This document shows positions 35,102 through 42,825 of a DNA stretch of 64,000 bases, piece after piece. Position numbers and translations under genes: made by a program. Source of the stretch: Streptomyces sp. Ncost-T10-10d (GTDB taxonomy: Bacteria > Actinomycetota > Actinomycetes > Streptomycetales > Streptomycetaceae); NCBI RefSeq assembly GCF_900091955.1, contig NZ_FMDF01000168.1, positions 1 to 64,000 on the forward strand, read 5' to 3'. Position 1 is the first letter of the stretch, and the number at the start of each line of letters is the position of its first letter. Below the pieces are notes generated by a model. That model saw only the letters and a list, made by a program, of their open reading frames with translations, was not told the DNA's origin and did no database searches.

Positions 35102-35594
35102 GGGTCCCCTCCTCGGTACGCGGATCCTGCAGACGATGCGAGAGCGTGGCCCGGCCCCGGGCCAGATGCGTCTTGACGGTGCTGGCCGCCAGACCGGTCT
35201 CCGCGGCGATCTGCTCGACAGTCAGATCGCATACGTAGTGCAAGGCCAGCGTGCGGCGCTGTTTGGGCGGCAGATCCCGCAGCACTTCCACCAGGGCCAC
35301 CGACTCCGGGCCGGGAGCCTCCATATGGGGCGGGGCACCACTGCGCTGCCAGGCATCCGCCATACGGCGCCGCCCGCGCCACCGGCTCACCGCCAGTCGC
35401 CAGGCGACCGTACGGATCCACGCCTCGGGCTGCCCGTCACGGTCGAGCTGACGCCGTCGGCTCCAGCCCTTGGCGAAAGCTTCCTGCACCACGTCCTGCG
35501 CCTCGTGCTGGTCGCCGAGCATCACAAACAACTGCCCCGTCAGCCGAGCGGCCGTCTGCGCATAGAACTCTTCGAACTCCTCGACGGTCAACAA
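35094..35594 (-). CDS. ECF-type RNA polymerase sigma factor (SigE-like subgroup)
   Basis: A 166-residue sigma-70 family protein. Region 2 is DQHEAQDVVQEAFAKGWSRR with WIRTVAWRLAVSRWR. Region 4 is LPPKQRRTLALHYVCDLTVE followed by AASTVKTHLARGR. No extra C-terminal domain is present. The start is a TTG (35594, or 35591, which is 7 nt from AGGAG). The membrane protein encoded in an overlapping frame downstream is the likely controller. No ECF-type promoter could be assigned. Confidence 0.9.
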   Translation of the reverse strand: MLTVEEFEEFYAQTAARLTGQLFVMLGDQHEAQDVVQEAFAKGWSRRRQLDRDGQPEAWIRTVAWRLAVSRWRGRRRMADAWQRSGAPPHMEAPGPESVALVEVLRDLPPKQRRTLALHYVCDLTVEQIAAETGLAASTVKTHLARGRATLSHRLQDPRTEEGTRV

Positions 35595-35808
35595 TCAGCT
35601 CCTGGATCTCCTCGGTCTCACCGGGCATACGCCCGGCACCCCGCATCCGGACGACACCGAAACCGAAATGATCAGCGTGACGGTCATCACACGGACCCGG
35701 CGGCCCGGGGAATCGGATTGCGGTTCGGTCAGCCCGTTCTCACAAATGATCGCCTGTGCGTGCTCTGTGAAGACCCGGAGCCCGCCCCGTTTCCGCAGGT
35801 GAGCGCAT

Positions 35809-35858
35809 GCGGAAGTCCCCCGGAACCCGCGCGCTGCGCGTTTCCGGGGGACTTCCGC
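35809..35858. terminator. Very strong hairpin, first of a tandem pair
   Basis: A perfect 17-bp stem (35809-35825 with 35842-35858) has a 16-nt loop that can itself pair CGCGC with GCGCG. It lies about 210 bp downstream of the FMN reductase stop. The 473-bp spacer 35595-36067 holds no gene; this hairpin and the next are its main content. Confidence 0.75.
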
Positions 35859-35903
35859 CATGGAATTCGAGGCCCTGGAAGCCCCCTCCGCACCCCGGCA
35901 GAC

Positions 35904-35952
35904 ACCGAAGGGCCGTCGCAGCGCTCTTCTCGTGCTGCGACGGCCCTTCGGT
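35904..35952. terminator. Very strong hairpin, second of a tandem pair
   Basis: A perfect 19-bp stem (35904-35922 with 35934-35952) with an 11-nt loop lies 116 bp downstream of the FMN reductase stop. Reading leftward, it is the first terminator met. Confidence 0.8.
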
Positions 35953-36067
35953 GAGCCAGGGAAGTCCGGGGCTTCCGCCTCGGCTCGGCCCGCACGGCGG
36001 TGGCGGTGACGCCCCGACCGGTGCGGCCGTCCTTCGTCGGCGCCTCGACGAGGCGCACGCGAGGGGG

Positions 36068-36628
36068 TCAGGCAGCCGCGGAAGCGGCCTGCGAGGACAC
36101 CTGCTGGATGACCTCGGTGAGCGCGGTGACGACCTCGGCGTCGTCCGCCGGGTGGGTGTCGGCGAAGCGCGTCACGGAGCCCGGGATGGACAGCTTGACG
36201 TCCTCCAGGACCACACCGCCCGCGATCCCGGCGGACTTGCGGGCGTCGTCCTGTGCCCACACTCCGCCGTACTGGCCGAAGGCGGTGCCGACCACGGCGA
36301 CCGGCTTGCCGGAGATGGCGCCGGCACCGTACGGGCGGGACAGCCAGTCGATGACGTTCTTCAGGACGGCCGGCATGGTGCCGTTGTACTCGGGCGAGAA
36401 CAGCAGGAACGCGTCGGCCCGGCCCGCCGCCTCACGCAGTCGGGCGGCAGCGGCCGGGACGCTTCCCTCGACGTCGACGTCCTCGTTGTAGAAGGGCACG
36501 TCGGCCAGGCCCTCGTACAGCTCGATGTCGACACCCGCGGGGGCGTGCTTGGCGGCGGCTTCGGCGAGCTGACGGTTGTGCGAGCCGGCGCGGAGGCTGC
36601 CGACGAGCGCGAGGATGCGTACAGACAT
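36068..36628 (-). CDS. NADPH-dependent FMN reductase-type oxidoreductase
   Basis: A 186-residue flavodoxin-fold enzyme. GSLRAGSHNRQLA binds the FMN phosphate, and LLFSPEYNGTMPAVLKNVID is the family signature. It would reduce FMN, quinones or azo compounds with NAD(P)H. It is divergent from a TetR regulator gene, and two palindromic operators lie in the 113-bp spacer, so TetR repression is likely. Two tandem hairpins follow its stop. Confidence 0.93.
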   Translation of the reverse strand: MSVRILALVGSLRAGSHNRQLAEAAAKHAPAGVDIELYEGLADVPFYNEDVDVEGSVPAAAARLREAAGRADAFLLFSPEYNGTMPAVLKNVIDWLSRPYGAGAISGKPVAVVGTAFGQYGGVWAQDDARKSAGIAGGVVLEDVKLSIPGSVTRFADTHPADDAEVVTALTEVIQQVSSQAASAAA

Positions 36629-36663
36629 GGAGAACTCCCGGAAGGCGGAATCTGCGGAACAAG

Positions 36664-36712
36664 CGGACCATGGTCCGTTGAAAGTTGTACCACTTAACCG
36701 GACTGCGGTCCA
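36664..36712. promoter_or_regulatory. Twin palindromic operators for the divergent TetR regulator
   Basis: CGGACCATGGTCCG (36664-36677) is a perfect 14-bp palindrome. CGGACTGCGGTCCA (36699-36712) matches it at 10 of 14 positions, including CGGAC and GGTCC. The centres are 35 bp apart. Both lie between the FMN reductase gene and the TetR gene, covering both promoters. Confidence 0.65.
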
Positions 36713-36741
36713 CTTATGTTTCCTGGCGCTACTCTGAGCCC

Positions 36742-37395
36742 ATGACCGGTCACGTTCCCCCGCCGCTCAGGACGCCCGACCCCGGCGAGGTGCGGACGAG
36801 TCTCCCGCTCGCCCCGACCGGTGGACCGCCGCAGCTACGGGCGGACGCGGCGCGCAATCGCACGCGCCTGCTGGACGCCGCTTCCCGGCTCCTGACCGGG
36901 TGCGGAGCGGCGAACCTGACCATGGAATCGGTGGCCGCCGCCGCAGGGGTGGGCAAAGGCACCGTCTTCCGGCGCTTCGGCGACCGAGCCGGACTCCTGC
37001 TCGCGCTCCTGGACCATCGGGAGGAGCAGCTCCAGGCCGCCTTCCTCTCGGGTCCGCCGCCCCTGGGTCCCGGCGCCCCCGCGGCGGAGCGTCTGCACGC
37101 CTTCGGGCCCGCCGTCCTGCGCCACGAACGCGATCAGCACCCCCTGATCCTGGCCAGCCGGACGAACCCGCTGCGCAACTACACCGTCCCGGCCCACCAT
37201 CTGCGGCTCAGCCACATCACGATGCTGCTGCGTCGGGCGGAGGTGGCCGGCAACCCGGAACTGCTCGCACACGCCCTGCTCGGATCCATCGACACCGCCC
37301 TGGTCCACCACCTCACCCAGGAGTGCGGCATTCCGCTGGAGCGCCTGGAGGAAGGCTGGCATCACCTGGTGACGCGACTCGGGGCGACCCGGTAG
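36742..37395 (+). CDS. TetR-family transcriptional regulator
   Basis: A 217-residue regulator with a helix-turn-helix at about 40-80 (NLTMESVAAAAGVGKGTVFR) and a helical ligand-binding domain. There is no Shine-Dalgarno before the ATG; TACTCT lies exactly 6 nt upstream, which suggests a leaderless mRNA. An upstream in-frame ATG at 36685 falls in the operator region and is less likely. It is divergent from the FMN reductase gene, its presumed target. Confidence 0.9.
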   Translation: MTGHVPPPLRTPDPGEVRTSLPLAPTGGPPQLRADAARNRTRLLDAASRLLTGCGAANLTMESVAAAAGVGKGTVFRRFGDRAGLLLALLDHREEQLQAAFLSGPPPLGPGAPAAERLHAFGPAVLRHERDQHPLILASRTNPLRNYTVPAHHLRLSHITMLLRRAEVAGNPELLAHALLGSIDTALVHHLTQECGIPLERLEEGWHHLVTRLGATR

Positions 37396-37408
37396 TCGAC
37401 GGCCGCAG

Positions 37409-37576
37409 CTGGTGCTGTGACCGGAAAGGTTTGCCGGAAAGCTCGCGGCGTCCGGTGCGGTGCATCGCAAGGCGGAGCATTGCCCGCGTACTGGATGTAC
37501 TCCGGTGATGCGACAACGCGGCGAGGTGCCGTGCCGGGCGTCGCGAGCCGGTGAACCTTTCCGGTCACAGCACCAG
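37409..37576. repeat. MITE-like element, copy 1
   Basis: Perfect 23-bp terminal inverted repeats (37409-37431 and 37554-37576) enclose about 120 bp. The interior contains ATCGCAAGGCGGAG (37464-37477) and CGACAACGCGGCGAGG (37511-37526), both shared exactly and in the same order with the element at 61017-61182. It lies between a convergent gene pair (TetR gene and GH65 gene) and could act as a two-way terminator. It has no coding capacity; the rest of the spacer to 37702 holds nothing clear. Confidence 0.7.
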
Positions 37577-37702
37577 GGCGTGCGTCAAGGCCGTCGGCGG
37601 CCGAACTGACCGCCGGGACGGTGGACGCCGGGGCGGTGGGTTCGGGGCGGCGCTCGCACCACGGTGCCGGCACGGACCGCATCCTCTCCGTGGCCCGGAC
37701 GG

Positions 37703-40147
37703 TCAGTGGCCGGGCGGGGCAGCGCCGTGCCCGGCCGGGGGCAGATCGAGCCATCGGGCCGTACCGGGCGTGATCACATGGGTATGGCCTCCGAGGACGA
37801 CCCGGACGGCCGGGTGGTGCGAGTCCGGCACGGCGATCCGTAGGCGCTGGGCACGGATGCGCAGGTCCACGTCCCAGTGCCGGCGGAATCTGATGCGCAT
37901 CCCGAGTTTCGAGAGCTGGGGCAACGTGGCCGGCGCGAGCCACAGTGCGTCGTCGCGGGTCTCCAGCCCCGTCATCCCGCGCTGTACGAAGTCGAGGGTG
38001 CCCGCCATCGCCCCCAGATGGATGCCCTCCTCGGTGGTACCGCCCTGGATGTCGGCCACGTCCCCGGTCAGCGCCTCCTCGCAGTACTTCCACGCCGCCT
38101 CGCGGCGTACGCGCGCCAGCACCCAGGCATGGACCAGGGAGCTGAGTGTGGAGCCGTGGCTCGTACGGGCGAGGTAGTAGTCGACGGTGGCGCGCCAGGT
38201 GTCGTCGTCCAGCACATGCCCGAGCTGCCGGAAGAGGCCGGCAAGTTCCTCCGGCGAGAAGAGGTAGCCGAGCATCAGCACATCGGCCTGTTTGGACGCC
38301 TGGTAGCGGTTGGCGGTGTCGCCCTCCGCCTCCAGGATCCGATCCAGCCTCCGGATGTCCCCGTACCGCTTCCGGTACCCCTCCCAGTCGAGCTCGGCCA
38401 GCTCCCCGTAACCGGCGAACTGGCTGATGACACCCCGGTGATACGGCACATGCAGCCGGTGGGAGATGTCCTCCCAGCGTTCCGGTTCATCCGGATCGAG
38501 CCGGATCCGGTCGAGGAGCCGGCGGCGTCGTGTCCCGGACAGGGCGCGGTACAGCTCCGTCGAACGTGACAGGACCCAGGCCGCTGTCACGTTCGTGTAC
38601 GCGTTGTCGTCGAGGCCTGCCGTCCCGGTTCCCGGATAGGCGTCGTGGTACTCGTCGGGTCCGACGACACCGCGGATGCGATACCGGGCCAGGGACGCGT
38701 CCCATTCGGCACTGTCCGCCCAGAACCTGGCGATCTGCAGCAGCATGTCCGCGCCCTTGGAGTGCAGGTACTCCGTGTCCCCGGTGGCCTGGCAGTACTG
38801 CCAGACGTTGTATGCGACGGCCGAGCCGACATGATGCTGCAGCCGGGAGCGGTCGGGCAGCCAGCGCCCCGAGTGCGGGTTGAGGTGGAGTTCCTGGGTC
38901 TCCTCGCGTCCGTTGTCGGCGCTCTGCCAGGGGTACATCGCCCCGGCCCTGCCCGCCTCGCTCGCCGCTCGGCAGGCTGCGGGCAGCCGCCGGTGGCGGT
39001 AGTCGAGAAGTCCTCGGGAGACTTCCGGGAGATGCAGATTCAGGAACGGCAGTACGAACAGCTCGTCCCAGAAGACATGGCCGCGGTACGCCTCGCCGTG
39101 CAGTCCTCTCGCCGGTACCCCCACATCGAGTCCGGCGGTGTGCGGGGAGAGCGTCTGCAGTACGTGGAAGAGATGCAGCCGGAGGATGCGGCCCGCTTCG
39201 CCCGGGACCTCCAGCCGGACCTGCTGCCACAGATCGGCCCAGGCCCGCTGGTGCGAGGAGAGCAGATGCGGGAAGTCCGGGGCTCTTCGGACCTCGGCCA
39301 CGGCTGCCCGCAGGGGGCTGCCGATCGCGAGGTCGCGCGAGGTGTACAGCGCCACCGTCTTGTCGACGACGGCGTCGGAGTCCGGGCTCAACGGGAGCTT
39401 CAGCCGTTGGAAGACCGCCTTCGCCGTGTGCCGGGAACCCGGGCCGACCCGCTGTTCCTTCCCTTCGCCGCCGCACCCGGCCCGCGTGCGGGCCGCCAGC
39501 GCGATACCGATGTCCGACTCCACCGTGCGGCACCTCAGCGACACCGCACCGTCCTCCTCCGTCGCGGTGACCCAGCCGGTCAGGTGCCGGTTCGACAGAT
39601 CCCGGTACCGCGCGACACCGGAGTTGCGGACATCGCCGTCGATCCCCGCCTCCACCTCGATCGCGCCCGCCCATCCCTCCGCCCGGAACACCGTGTGCAG
39701 GGCGGCGAGATGCGGATCACCCATGTGCACCAGGCGGCACTGCTCCACATGCAGCCGCCGGCCCGCCCCGTCCTCGTAGACGGACCGGCGGGTCAGCGTG
39801 CCCCCGCGCAGATCGAGTGACTGGTGGTGTTCCACGAGGTGCTCGTGATCCGGGCGGAGCCACGGTCCCGGGGCGGTACCGGCGGGGTGGATGCGGTAGC
39901 GCAGCGGCAGCCAGTTCGGCAGGTTGACCAGGTCCTCGTTCTCCACCCGGCGGCCCCGGACCGAGGAGGCCAGCCGGTTGTAGCAGCCCGCCGCATAGGT
40001 GCCGGGGTAGTGCGAGGGGCCCTCGGACGTCTCGGGCGCGGCTCCGCGCGTGGCGAAGTATCCGTTGCCGAGCGTGCACAGCGCCTCGCGCAGCCGTTCC
40101 TCCTGCGGCTCGTACCCCTCGTACGACCAGGTCCAGGCCCGCGCCAT
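37703..40147 (-). CDS. Glycoside hydrolase family 65 enzyme (disaccharide phosphorylase type)
   Basis: An 814-residue GH65 protein. The catalytic acid lies in VVGPDEYHDAYPG (near residue 495), WDELFVLPF and RHRRLPAACRAA mark the (alpha/alpha)6 barrel, and KQADVLMLGYLF follows. Relatives phosphorolyse trehalose, kojibiose or maltose to beta-glucose 1-phosphate. The HAD gene directly upstream (1-bp overlap TGATG) is beta-phosphoglucomutase-like, which favours a phosphorylase. The exact disaccharide is not predictable. It may support carbon use during the dormant state suggested by the neighbouring genes. Confidence 0.88.
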   Translation of the reverse strand: MARAWTWSYEGYEPQEERLREALCTLGNGYFATRGAAPETSEGPSHYPGTYAAGCYNRLASSVRGRRVENEDLVNLPNWLPLRYRIHPAGTAPGPWLRPDHEHLVEHHQSLDLRGGTLTRRSVYEDGAGRRLHVEQCRLVHMGDPHLAALHTVFRAEGWAGAIEVEAGIDGDVRNSGVARYRDLSNRHLTGWVTATEEDGAVSLRCRTVESDIGIALAARTRAGCGGEGKEQRVGPGSRHTAKAVFQRLKLPLSPDSDAVVDKTVALYTSRDLAIGSPLRAAVAEVRRAPDFPHLLSSHQRAWADLWQQVRLEVPGEAGRILRLHLFHVLQTLSPHTAGLDVGVPARGLHGEAYRGHVFWDELFVLPFLNLHLPEVSRGLLDYRHRRLPAACRAASEAGRAGAMYPWQSADNGREETQELHLNPHSGRWLPDRSRLQHHVGSAVAYNVWQYCQATGDTEYLHSKGADMLLQIARFWADSAEWDASLARYRIRGVVGPDEYHDAYPGTGTAGLDDNAYTNVTAAWVLSRSTELYRALSGTRRRRLLDRIRLDPDEPERWEDISHRLHVPYHRGVISQFAGYGELAELDWEGYRKRYGDIRRLDRILEAEGDTANRYQASKQADVLMLGYLFSPEELAGLFRQLGHVLDDDTWRATVDYYLARTSHGSTLSSLVHAWVLARVRREAAWKYCEEALTGDVADIQGGTTEEGIHLGAMAGTLDFVQRGMTGLETRDDALWLAPATLPQLSKLGMRIRFRRHWDVDLRIRAQRLRIAVPDSHHPAVRVVLGGHTHVITPGTARWLDLPPAGHGAAPPGH

Positions 40148-40908
40148 CAGTCGTCCCCGGCCGTCAGCAGGTCCCCCGGGTCGGGCACCACGATGTCGGC
40201 ACCGTGGCGGCGCAGCTCGGCGGCGCCGGCGGGGGTGCCTGCACGGTCCACGCCGACCACGAGTCCGAAGCCGCCGCGTCGCCCGGCCTCGACCCCGGCC
40301 AGCGCGTCCTCCACCACGGCGGTGTCCCGGGCCGGGGTCCCAAGACGCCTCGCCGCTTCGGCGAAGAGCGAGGGGTCCGGTTTCCCGGGCAGCCGCAGCC
40401 GGCGCGCCTCGTTCCCGTCGACCACTGCGTCGAACCGGTCGATGAGACCGGCCCGCGCCAGCAGTTCCGTCGCGTGCCGGGACGCGGAGACGGCGGCACA
40501 GGGCACCCGCTCACGGCGGAGCACGCCGAGGAGACGGACCGTGCCGGGCCAGACGTCGACCGGGTCGGTGCGCAGACTCTGCGTGAACAGCTCGTCCTTG
40601 CGGGCGGCGATCGCCCATACCGTCGCGATTCCCGGTGGGTCGTCGGGGCTGCCTTCGGGAAGGTCCAGTCCCCTCGATGCCAGGAAGGCCGCCGCACCGT
40701 CCCTCCGCGACCGGCCGTCGACGTGGCGCAGATAGTCGTCGGCGGCGTCGAACGGCCGCTGCCCCCCGACGGCCGACAGACAGGCGTCGAACGCCTTCTT
40801 CCAGGCTGCGGCGTGTCTCCGGGCGGAGTCGGTGATCACTCCGTCGGTGTCGAAGACCACGGCCCGCACGGAGCGCAGGCACGGTGCCAGGGACGGTGCG
40901 GCTGCCAT
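40147..40908 (-). CDS. HAD-superfamily hydrolase, beta-phosphoglucomutase-like
   Basis: A 253-residue HAD protein. Motif I is VVFDTDGVITDS (Asp20, Asp22), a helical cap follows, motif III includes GKPDPSLF, and motif IV is VVEDALAGVEAGRRGGFGLV. This layout is the beta-phosphoglucomutase subgroup, which converts beta-glucose 1-phosphate to glucose 6-phosphate. Its stop overlaps the GH65 start, so the two enzymes should act in sequence. It is divergent from the cNMP-binding protein gene. Confidence 0.88.
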   Translation of the reverse strand: MAAAPSLAPCLRSVRAVVFDTDGVITDSARRHAAAWKKAFDACLSAVGGQRPFDAADDYLRHVDGRSRRDGAAAFLASRGLDLPEGSPDDPPGIATVWAIAARKDELFTQSLRTDPVDVWPGTVRLLGVLRRERVPCAAVSASRHATELLARAGLIDRFDAVVDGNEARRLRLPGKPDPSLFAEAARRLGTPARDTAVVEDALAGVEAGRRGGFGLVVGVDRAGTPAGAAELRRHGADIVVPDPGDLLTAGDD

Positions 40909-41108
40909 GACCTGGGCGGTCCCTTCGTCAGGGGCTCCTCTTCATGGCACCACGGTTCCGGCGCACGGGCGCGTCGTGGACTCCGTACGGCATCGCGGCC
41001 GAGCGTCCCCCTGAAATCGCGCATATCGTTCACAACGGGCAGTCGCGGCCGGGCCCGCGCGGCCGCCGCCCGCAGCCCTCCGGGGACTCGCCACGGACGG
41101 AGGATTCC

Positions 41109-41570
41109 ATGTCAACGACCAGGAGTCTGCTCGACGCGATCCCGCCCGACGGCCGGACACGCCTGCTCGACGAGGCGGCCCGCGAAGTGCCTCTGGCCCT
41201 CGACGAACGCCTCTTCGAAGAAGGCAGACGGGCCGACCACTTCTGGATCATCCGCTCCGGACAGGTCGAGGTCGACATCCGTGTGCCCGGCCGTCGTGCG
41301 GCGGTCATCGAGACGCTGGGCCAGGACGATCTGCTGGGCTGGTCCTGGCTGTTCACACCGCACGTGTGGCACATGGGTGCACACGTGATCCGGGCGGGAA
41401 AGGCCGTGGAATTCGATGCGGCCGCCGTCCGCTCGTTGTGCGAGGCCGACGCGAAGCTGGGCCGGGCGGTGTACAAGTACGTCGCGGAGACGGTGGCGGA
41501 GCGCCTGTACGGAACACGGAAAAGGCTGCTGCAGCTGTACGGCCCCCGGGGTGCGTCCCTTGAGGACTGA
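41109..41570 (+). CDS. Cyclic-nucleotide-binding-domain protein
   Basis: A 153-residue protein that is mainly one cNMP-binding barrel (LDERLFEEGRRADHFWIIRS, then GQVEVDI and VIETLGQDDLLGWSWLF). There is no DNA-binding domain. GGAGG lies 6 nt before the ATG; the frame is open upstream but not conserved. The motif GQDDLLGWSWL resembles the proteins found with universal stress and Acg-type genes in actinobacterial hypoxia regulons. It may sense a nucleotide or redox signal. Confidence 0.85.
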   Translation: MSTTRSLLDAIPPDGRTRLLDEAAREVPLALDERLFEEGRRADHFWIIRSGQVEVDIRVPGRRAAVIETLGQDDLLGWSWLFTPHVWHMGAHVIRAGKAVEFDAAAVRSLCEADAKLGRAVYKYVAETVAERLYGTRKRLLQLYGPRGASLED

Positions 41571-41585
41571 AACGTTCCGGGGCGT

Positions 41586-41648
41586 GGGACCTTCCGGGGT
41601 GCGGGACCGTCCGGGCGCGGGACCCTCCGCGGCGGGACCCTCCGCGGC
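41586..41648. repeat. Four direct repeats with GGGACC cores
   Basis: GGGACC occurs at 41586, 41603, 41619 and 41634, each followed by a variant of nTCCGnGG. Spacing shrinks 17, 16, 15 bp. GGGAC is the half-site of DevR/DosR boxes, and a full box follows at 41657-41670. Confidence 0.6.
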
Positions 41649-41656
41649 GCGCCCGA

Positions 41657-41670
41657 GGGACGAAAGGCCC
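41657..41670. promoter_or_regulatory. DevR/DosR (OsdR)-like box upstream of the nitroreductase gene
   Basis: GGGACGAAAGGCCC fits the mycobacterial DosR pattern GGGAC-TWWW-GTCCC except at two positions. It lies 70 bp before the nitroreductase start. Acg-type nitroreductases and universal stress proteins are classic members of that regulon (known for the family); direct control here is inference. Confidence 0.5.
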
Positions 41671-41739
41671 ATACCGCCCGGCCGATATCTGTTCCATGCT
41701 GAAGAGACCATCGACCGTTCCCGATCTCCGGGAGTTCCG

Positions 41740-42741
41740 ATGCCCAGCCAGACTCTCGACGACGCGACGCTGGTCGGCCTCGTCGCCGATGCCACCGCCG
41801 CCCCGTCCATGCACAACGCCCAGCCCTGGCAGTTCCGCTACACACGCGCCGGCCGGACCCTCACTCTCCGGGCGGACCTCGACCGCGCGATGCCGGAGGC
41901 CGACCCCGACACCCGTGCACTGCACGTGGGCTGCGGCGCGGCGCTGCTGAACCTGCGGGTGTCCGCCGCCCATCACGGCCTGAACGCGGTCACCGCACTG
42001 CTGCCCGAACCGTCGGACCCTGCCGTACTGGCCGCCGTCCGTCTCGGCGTCCGCCCCGACGCTCCGCAGGAGCCCGCCGATGAAGCGCTTGCCGCGCTCC
42101 ACCCCGCGATCCGGGACCGGCACACCAGCCGCTATCCGTTCGACGAACAGACGATCCCCGAGGACATCCGTGCGCAGTTCGCCGACGCGGCCCGTATCGA
42201 GGGCGCGGACTTCGCGTTCCTGGCCCCGATCCATCTGGAGACCGTGCTCGAACTGATCCGGGACGCCGAGGGATACGACCGCGGGGACCCGGCACGGGAG
42301 GCGGAGCAGGAGCACTGGACCCGGAACACGAAGACCGAGGCGCCCGTGGACGGAATCCCCGACTACGCCTTCGGCCCCCGCGACGCCTCCGAACGCGCGA
42401 CCACCCGCGACTTCGCGGGAACCGGCGTCCTCCCGGGCCGGGCACGCGTCCGGTTCGAGAACCGACCTCAACTGGCCCTGCTGAGCACCCCGGGCGATCA
42501 CCCCACGGACTGGCTGAGCGCAGGACAGGCCCTGGAGCGCGTACTGCTCACCGCCACGCTCCACCAGGTGTCCACCTCGTTCGCGACCCAGCCCCTCGAA
42601 TGGCCGGACCTGCGGTGGCTCCTGCGCGACCCGGTCTACGGCACGGGACACGCGCAGATGATCATCCGCCTGGGGTACGGGCCGAGCGGGCCGCGTACAC
42701 CACGCCGCCCCCTGGACCAGGTGCTGACGATCGAACCGTAG
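41740..42741 (+). CDS. Acg-type nitroreductase-fold protein
   Basis: A 333-residue member of the Acg family (Rv2032-like). It begins LVADATAAPSMHNAQPWQFR, the nitroreductase entry motif, and is made of two degenerate half-domains. In mycobacteria these proteins bind FMN but lack nitroreductase activity and belong to the dormancy regulon. The ATG at 41740 has GGGAG 5 nt upstream. It is followed by a universal stress protein gene 84 bp later and preceded by a DevR-like box. Confidence 0.88.
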   Translation: MPSQTLDDATLVGLVADATAAPSMHNAQPWQFRYTRAGRTLTLRADLDRAMPEADPDTRALHVGCGAALLNLRVSAAHHGLNAVTALLPEPSDPAVLAAVRLGVRPDAPQEPADEALAALHPAIRDRHTSRYPFDEQTIPEDIRAQFADAARIEGADFAFLAPIHLETVLELIRDAEGYDRGDPAREAEQEHWTRNTKTEAPVDGIPDYAFGPRDASERATTRDFAGTGVLPGRARVRFENRPQLALLSTPGDHPTDWLSAGQALERVLLTATLHQVSTSFATQPLEWPDLRWLLRDPVYGTGHAQMIIRLGYGPSGPRTPRRPLDQVLTIEP

Positions 42742-42825
42742 GAACATCCGGGCTCACGCCCGGACATGCGCCCGAGCAGTTCGCCCGAGCCCGAGGTGAA
42801 CCGAGTACGAAAGGCGGTGGGAGCG

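Noticed and set aside
35807..36697. 296-codon rightward frame across the tandem hairpins and the FMN reductase gene
   Set aside because: Antisense shadow of the FMN reductase gene with no domain content.
40909..41108. Possible second DevR box (GGTCCC...GGGG) between the HAD gene and the cNMP protein gene
   Set aside because: Half-sites are in the wrong order and spacing for a DosR-type box.
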